This document shows, one piece after another, positions 60,830 through 64,000 of a stretch of DNA of 64,000 bases. This DNA is from Pyrinomonadaceae bacterium (GTDB taxonomy: Bacteria; Acidobacteriota; Blastocatellia; Pyrinomonadales; Pyrinomonadaceae): contig JAGOBH010000001.1 of assembly GCA_017983495.1 (NCBI GenBank), positions 1 through 64,000 of the forward strand, written 5' to 3'. A model generated the notes under the pieces. The model was not told the origin of the DNA. It made no database searches and saw nothing but the letters and a program-made list of their open reading frames with translations. Position 1 is the first letter of the stretch; each line of letters starts with the position of its first letter. The position numbers and the translations under genes are program-made.

Positions 60830-61591
60830 CTATTTGGGACTCTTGCGGTTGGCGGCGGCCGTTTGCTGCTCTTCGAGCCGTTGTGCCTTTTGCGTCTCGA
60901 CCAGATGCTCGCGCATCGCGGCACTAGCGGCCTGAGGGTCGCCCTCACGCATCGCACGATAAATATTGTGGTGCTGTTCGGCAGACTGTTTGAGGTCGAG
61001 TGCACGGTGAACCGTTTTGCTGCGCGAATCGAACAGGATAGTCGCGACCATATTCATCAGCGACGTCAGGATGCGGTTGTTTGACGCGGCGGCGACCGTT
61101 TGGTGAAACCGCATATCGTGAACAAGGTACTGCTCGGGGTCGTTCAGCGATGCGTACATTCCGGCGATCTCTTCGCTCATCAGCGTTATCTGTTCGCCCG
61201 TCGCACGCTCCGCCGCAAGGCCGGCAATGTGCATTTCGAGAGCGAGCCGGGCCTCGAACATCTCGTCCGAGGTAAACCCGTGGAGGGCTGCCATCATGCT
61301 CAGCGGGCTGCTGTCGAGCGTCGGCGAATCCTCAGCGTCGGCAACGAACGTCCCGGCACCCTGCCGCGATTGGAGTATCCCGACCGCCGTCAACGAACGA
61401 ATACCCGCACGCAATGTCGGGCGGCTGACGCCAAGCAGTTTCGCCAGATCGCGCTCGGGCGGGAGACGGTCGCCAAAATTCAACTCGCCGCGATGGATCA
61501 TTTCCTTGAGCTGCGCGACGACACCCTCGGCCGTAGTTGAACGTTCCTGCGAGTGTAGAGATCTGAATATTTCGGGCTGTGACCGTGCCAT
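60830..61591 (-). CDS. FadR/GntR-family transcriptional regulator (FCD domain)
   Basis: 253 residues. N-terminal winged helix (about 20-85, LPPERDLAKLLGVSRPTLRAGIRSL, typical GntR) and an FCD effector domain (about 100-235) with its metal-site pattern D-x3-H (HDMRFHQTV) and later histidines. FadR-type members UxuR, ExuR and KdgR-like proteins control hexuronate genes. The UxuR-like palindrome at 55591-55609 makes this the prime candidate binder. It lies between the cupin gene and GH43. Start ATG at 61591. Confidence 0.92.
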   Translation of the reverse strand: MARSQPEIFRSLHSQERSTTAEGVVAQLKEMIHRGELNFGDRLPPERDLAKLLGVSRPTLRAGIRSLTAVGILQSRQGAGTFVADAEDSPTLDSSPLSMMAALHGFTSDEMFEARLALEMHIAGLAAERATGEQITLMSEEIAGMYASLNDPEQYLVHDMRFHQTVAAASNNRILTSLMNMVATILFDSRSKTVHRALDLKQSAEQHHNIYRAMREGDPQAASAAMREHLVETQKAQRLEEQQTAAANRKSPK

Positions 61592-61656
61592 TTTATGTAT
61601 TTCCGTTTCGCAATTATAGCCCCTCGGGCGATAGTTGTCGAAAACTGTCCTATTGC

Positions 61657-62166
61657 CTATTTCGCGGGCTGTGTCGCGGCGAAGATCTTGATCAGGATCA
61701 TCGAAAATCCTTTACCCGTAACGGTCCGCTGATGCGGTGTACCGCGAGGGACAAAGACGATATCGCCTTTCCTGATCGTGTATCGCTGGCCTCCCGTCGC
61801 CGTTTTGGAACGCCATTCGCCGGGCGAGATCTCTTTGGCGTCAACGAGCGAACCGCCGAGAAGAAGGGTCGCGGTTCCGTCGAGCACATAGTAAACATCG
61901 TCCGAACCGTCGTGGACCTCGTTCATGTCGTTCTCACGCTTTTCGTCGTGAAAGACGGCAACGCGCGTCTGCATGCCGCCCGGAGCGACGATGTCCTCGT
62001 TTGTGTTTCCAGGCTTTTTTTCCAGGAGCTTTTGAATGTCGGCGACCTGCTGCCTGGATTTGACGACGATCGGGCTCTTTGGTGTCGAAGGTTCCCTCGT
62101 TTGAGCGTTCGAAGCAAATGACGAGCCAAAAACAACAACAACTAAGGCGATAATTCCGAATTTCAT
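61657..62166 (-). CDS. Secreted cupin-domain protein
   Basis: 169 residues. Signal peptide MKFGIIALVVVVFGSSFASN, then a cupin barrel (about 70-160) with E-V-H-D-G-S-D-D-V-Y-Y-V-L-D-G as motif 1 and G-D-I-V-F-V-P-R-G-T-P-H as motif 2, so a metal site with at least two histidines and a glutamate is likely. Exported cupins near pectin genes are often called pectin degradation or uronate-binding proteins (KdgF is a cytoplasmic analogue). The GH105 gene ends 6 bases upstream, which suggests co-transcription. Enzymatic role not proven. Confidence 0.85.
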   Translation of the reverse strand: MKFGIIALVVVVFGSSFASNAQTREPSTPKSPIVVKSRQQVADIQKLLEKKPGNTNEDIVAPGGMQTRVAVFHDEKRENDMNEVHDGSDDVYYVLDGTATLLLGGSLVDAKEISPGEWRSKTATGGQRYTIRKGDIVFVPRGTPHQRTVTGKGFSMILIKIFAATQPAK

Positions 62167-62172
62167 AAATAC

Positions 62173-64000
62173 CTATTTTCCTTTTGATCGCGCAAGGAGC
62201 CAACGGCTCAGATCCTGTGCCGCTTTGTGGTTTTCGAATTCGAGCGGCAACCGCCGCCCGTCGACGTACTCATTGTAGAGCCACGGGTCGCCGAGAACAA
62301 AGACCGTGCCTTTGCCGTGTTTCGCGACAGCCATTACATTGTCGCCGCGAGCGGTCAGTACGGCTCTTGCGTTGCCGCTGAGCGACAAAGACGCGATCTC
62401 TTTTACAAAGATCTTGCGAGCGGTCGTAAAGATCTCGTTGCCCGGGGCAATATCAATTCCGCCCATTTTGTAGTCGTTATTGATGACCTCAAACTTTCGG
62501 TCCTTGTTGAACCGAATGCCGAATGCACCGGCAAGAGCGTTGAATTTATCGAGCTCCGCGTTCTGAGCGTCGTTGCCAAAGAGCACGAGAACACCGCCCT
62601 TTTTCACCCATTCCGAGATCGCTTTGACATGCTGCGGTTGGACGAGATTAGGGGCGGCCGTCTCCTTTTCCGTGTCCGGGTCGACGATGATGTAGACACT
62701 TGCACCCGCGAGGTTTGCCGCCGTCGGGGCAGATGAAAGCTGGTCGATCTGAGCACCCATTCCGCGGAACAGGCTGCCCCAGGCGTAGTATCCGGCATCG
62801 GGCCGTTCGTTCCATTTGTAATGCCAGACCTCGTCCTTTCCGAGCTTGCCTTTGCGAACCTCGTGATTGAAAAAATCGTCGAGAACGACCCGTTTGCCGC
62901 GACCCGGCCAACCGCGTTCGTACGATTCAATTTCGAGCGCGGCACGTATCGCCGGGCCGAGGCCCTTGGCGTCGTTCGTTCGCAGCTTTTCGCTCATGTA
63001 ATAGTCAAAACTGCCGTCGCGATACGGTTTGCCGCCGAGCCCGGAAACCGAGACCGTACCTTCCCAGTCGGTCTGTCCCTGAGCATTTGTTTTGATAAAT
63101 TCCTTTTTGATACCGTTCCAACCGCGGACCGCGACCGTCATATACCGATCGGGCAGATAACCTTCGCGAACGCCGCGGGCGATGGCGTATACGAACATCG
63201 CTGACGCTGACGATTCGAGATAGTTCGGCTTGCGGTTCGGCAGGTCGAGAATGTCGTACCAGACGCCGGTCTTTTTATCCTGTACCTTTTCGATAGCGGC
63301 GGCTTCGCGTTCGAGAATGGCGATCAGCTCGCCGCGCCGCGGATGATCTTTCGGGAAAAACTCAAGCGTGTCGACGAGCCCCATTGCGTACCAGCCCATC
63401 GCACGGCCCCAGAAATGCGGCGATTTGCCGGTTGTCTTGTCGGCCCATTGCTGCTGTTTCGATTCGTCCCAGCCGTGATAGAGCAGGCCGGTCTTTTCGT
63501 CGCGGCCGTGCTTTTCCATCCAGACGAACTGATTGGCGATGTCGTTCCAGTTGTCCTCACCGAAAACCTGCGAATATTCAGCGTAAAACGGCTGGCCCAT
63601 ATAGAGGCCGTCGAGCCACATCTGGTAAGGATAGATCTTTTTATGCCAGAATCCGCCCTCATTGGTGCGCGGATGGGTCCTTAACTGTGACCGAAAAAGG
63701 TCGACCATCTTGCGATACTTCTCGCTGCCGGTGACGCGGTAGAGCGTCATCATCGCCGTGCCGGGCGTTACGTGGTCAATGTTATATTCTTCGAGATCGT
63801 AGTCTTTGTGGTTGCCCTTTTCATCGATCCAGTGGTCCATGCCCTTTTGGATATGCCGAAAATATTTCGGGTCGCCGGTCGCGTACCACATCTGCTCGAT
63901 CGCTTTGAGGATGACGCCCTGCTCATAATTCCATTTTGGCGGAATACCGGGCTGATCTCGCGCATCGACCCAAATACGGTTCATCGCCGTATCGGCAAGC
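62173..64000 (-). CDS. GH88/GH105 unsaturated rhamnogalacturonyl hydrolase with C-terminal extension (5' cut)
   Basis: At least 608 residues; the frame is open at the window's right edge, so start and signal peptide lie outside. The alpha/alpha-barrel has the family's sequence PPKWNYEQGVILKAIEQMWY, then GGFWHKKIYPYQMWLDGLYM with the expected catalytic Asp in this stretch and SPHFWGRAMGWYAMGLVD (about residues 1-370 of the visible part). It hydrolyses the 4,5-unsaturated galacturonyl residue left by pectate lyases. The last ~230 residues (KRVVLDDFFNHEVRKG ... VLVLFGNDAQ ... GKGTVFVLGDPWL) form a Rossmann-like/GATase-like domain often fused to it. Pairs with the cupin and GH43 as the extracellular or periplasmic stage of the locus. 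Confidence 0.9.
   Translation of the reverse strand, partial: LADTAMNRIWVDARDQPGIPPKWNYEQGVILKAIEQMWYATGDPKYFRHIQKGMDHWIDEKGNHKDYDLEEYNIDHVTPGTAMMTLYRVTGSEKYRKMVDLFRSQLRTHPRTNEGGFWHKKIYPYQMWLDGLYMGQPFYAEYSQVFGEDNWNDIANQFVWMEKHGRDEKTGLLYHGWDESKQQQWADKTTGKSPHFWGRAMGWYAMGLVDTLEFFPKDHPRRGELIAILEREAAAIEKVQDKKTGVWYDILDLPNRKPNYLESSASAMFVYAIARGVREGYLPDRYMTVAVRGWNGIKKEFIKTNAQGQTDWEGTVSVSGLGGKPYRDGSFDYYMSEKLRTNDAKGLGPAIRAALEIESYERGWPGRGKRVVLDDFFNHEVRKGKLGKDEVWHYKWNERPDAGYYAWGSLFRGMGAQIDQLSSAPTAANLAGASVYIIVDPDTEKETAAPNLVQPQHVKAISEWVKKGGVLVLFGNDAQNAELDKFNALAGAFGIRFNKDRKFEVINNDYKMGGIDIAPGNEIFTTARKIFVKEIASLSLSGNARAVLTARGDNVMAVAKHGKGTVFVLGDPWLYNEYVDGRRLPLEFENHKAAQDLSRWLLARSKGK

Noticed and set aside
1..64000. 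CRISPR array
   Set aside because: The tandem repeats are directly adjacent satellites or protein-coding units. No 25-40-bp repeats with unique spacers were seen.

Overview
The window looks like a chromosomal segment of a mesophilic Acidobacteriota bacterium, most likely class Blastocatellia (Pyrinomonadales-like). This is inferred from the many secreted proteins ending in FG-GAP/VCBS propellers with DxDGDGK calcium loops, the moderate GC content, and the mix of hexuronate catabolism with large surface proteins. No marker gene fixes the taxonomy. There is one tRNA (Thr, anticodon CGT), no rRNA and no CRISPR array.

Left part (1-34.4 kb). A truncated FG-GAP protein is followed by a repeat-rich stretch. 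It holds heptamer and 16-mer satellites and an IS200-like/RAYT transposase sitting between inverted sets of REP-like hairpins. Then come a small membrane protein framed by a 64-bp direct repeat, a two-propeller YVTN/FG-GAP protein, and a TonB-dependent siderophore receptor with a Fur box. A six-gene minus-strand operon follows (two DUF6916-like proteins, three phage-tail-collar/MDP proteins, one 2308-residue DUF11/CSLREA surface protein). Transcribed away from it is an Asp/Asn beta-hydroxylase-like gene, converging on two overlapping GNAT genes. Next are exported proteins sharing home-made domains, a 1755-residue HEXXH/Ig/TPR protein, two paralogous multi-pass membrane proteins, an XRE-ImmA pair, the tRNA, and an NlpC/P60 plus FG-GAP protein.

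Middle (34.4-48.1 kb). Small exported proteins, a universal stress protein, a CapA-like lipoprotein, an LD-carboxypeptidase (S66), a BNR/Asp-box plus FG-GAP protein, a MacB/Dev-like ABC operon (ATPase, FtsX permease, HlyD-type adaptor) and a zinc-ribbon membrane protein.

Right part (48.2-64 kb). A pectin/hexuronate utilisation locus. On the minus strand: NagB-like sugar isomerase, altronate dehydratase (uxaA), ROK regulator, KduI/IolB-type isomerase, kduD, kdgK, eda. Divergent from these: an SDR, an M24-fold protein without its metal ligands, and an ExuT-like transporter. Then, minus strand: GH105 hydrolase (cut by the window end), secreted cupin, FadR-type GntR regulator and GH43 hydrolase. 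Together these would release unsaturated or plain uronates from pectin, import them, and take them through 2-keto-3-deoxygluconate (KDG) and KDPG to pyruvate and glyceraldehyde-3-phosphate. The divergent promoter region at 55.6-55.8 kb carries a near-perfect UxuR/ExuR-like palindrome, the best regulatory lead in the locus.

Most promising undescribed systems: (1) the tail-collar/DUF6916/giant-adhesin operon with nearby protein-modifying enzymes; (2) the modular family in which unrelated N-terminal domains share one C-terminal FG-GAP module; (3) the atypical uronate locus, with an IolB-like enzyme, a NagB-like enzyme and a metal-less M24 protein.
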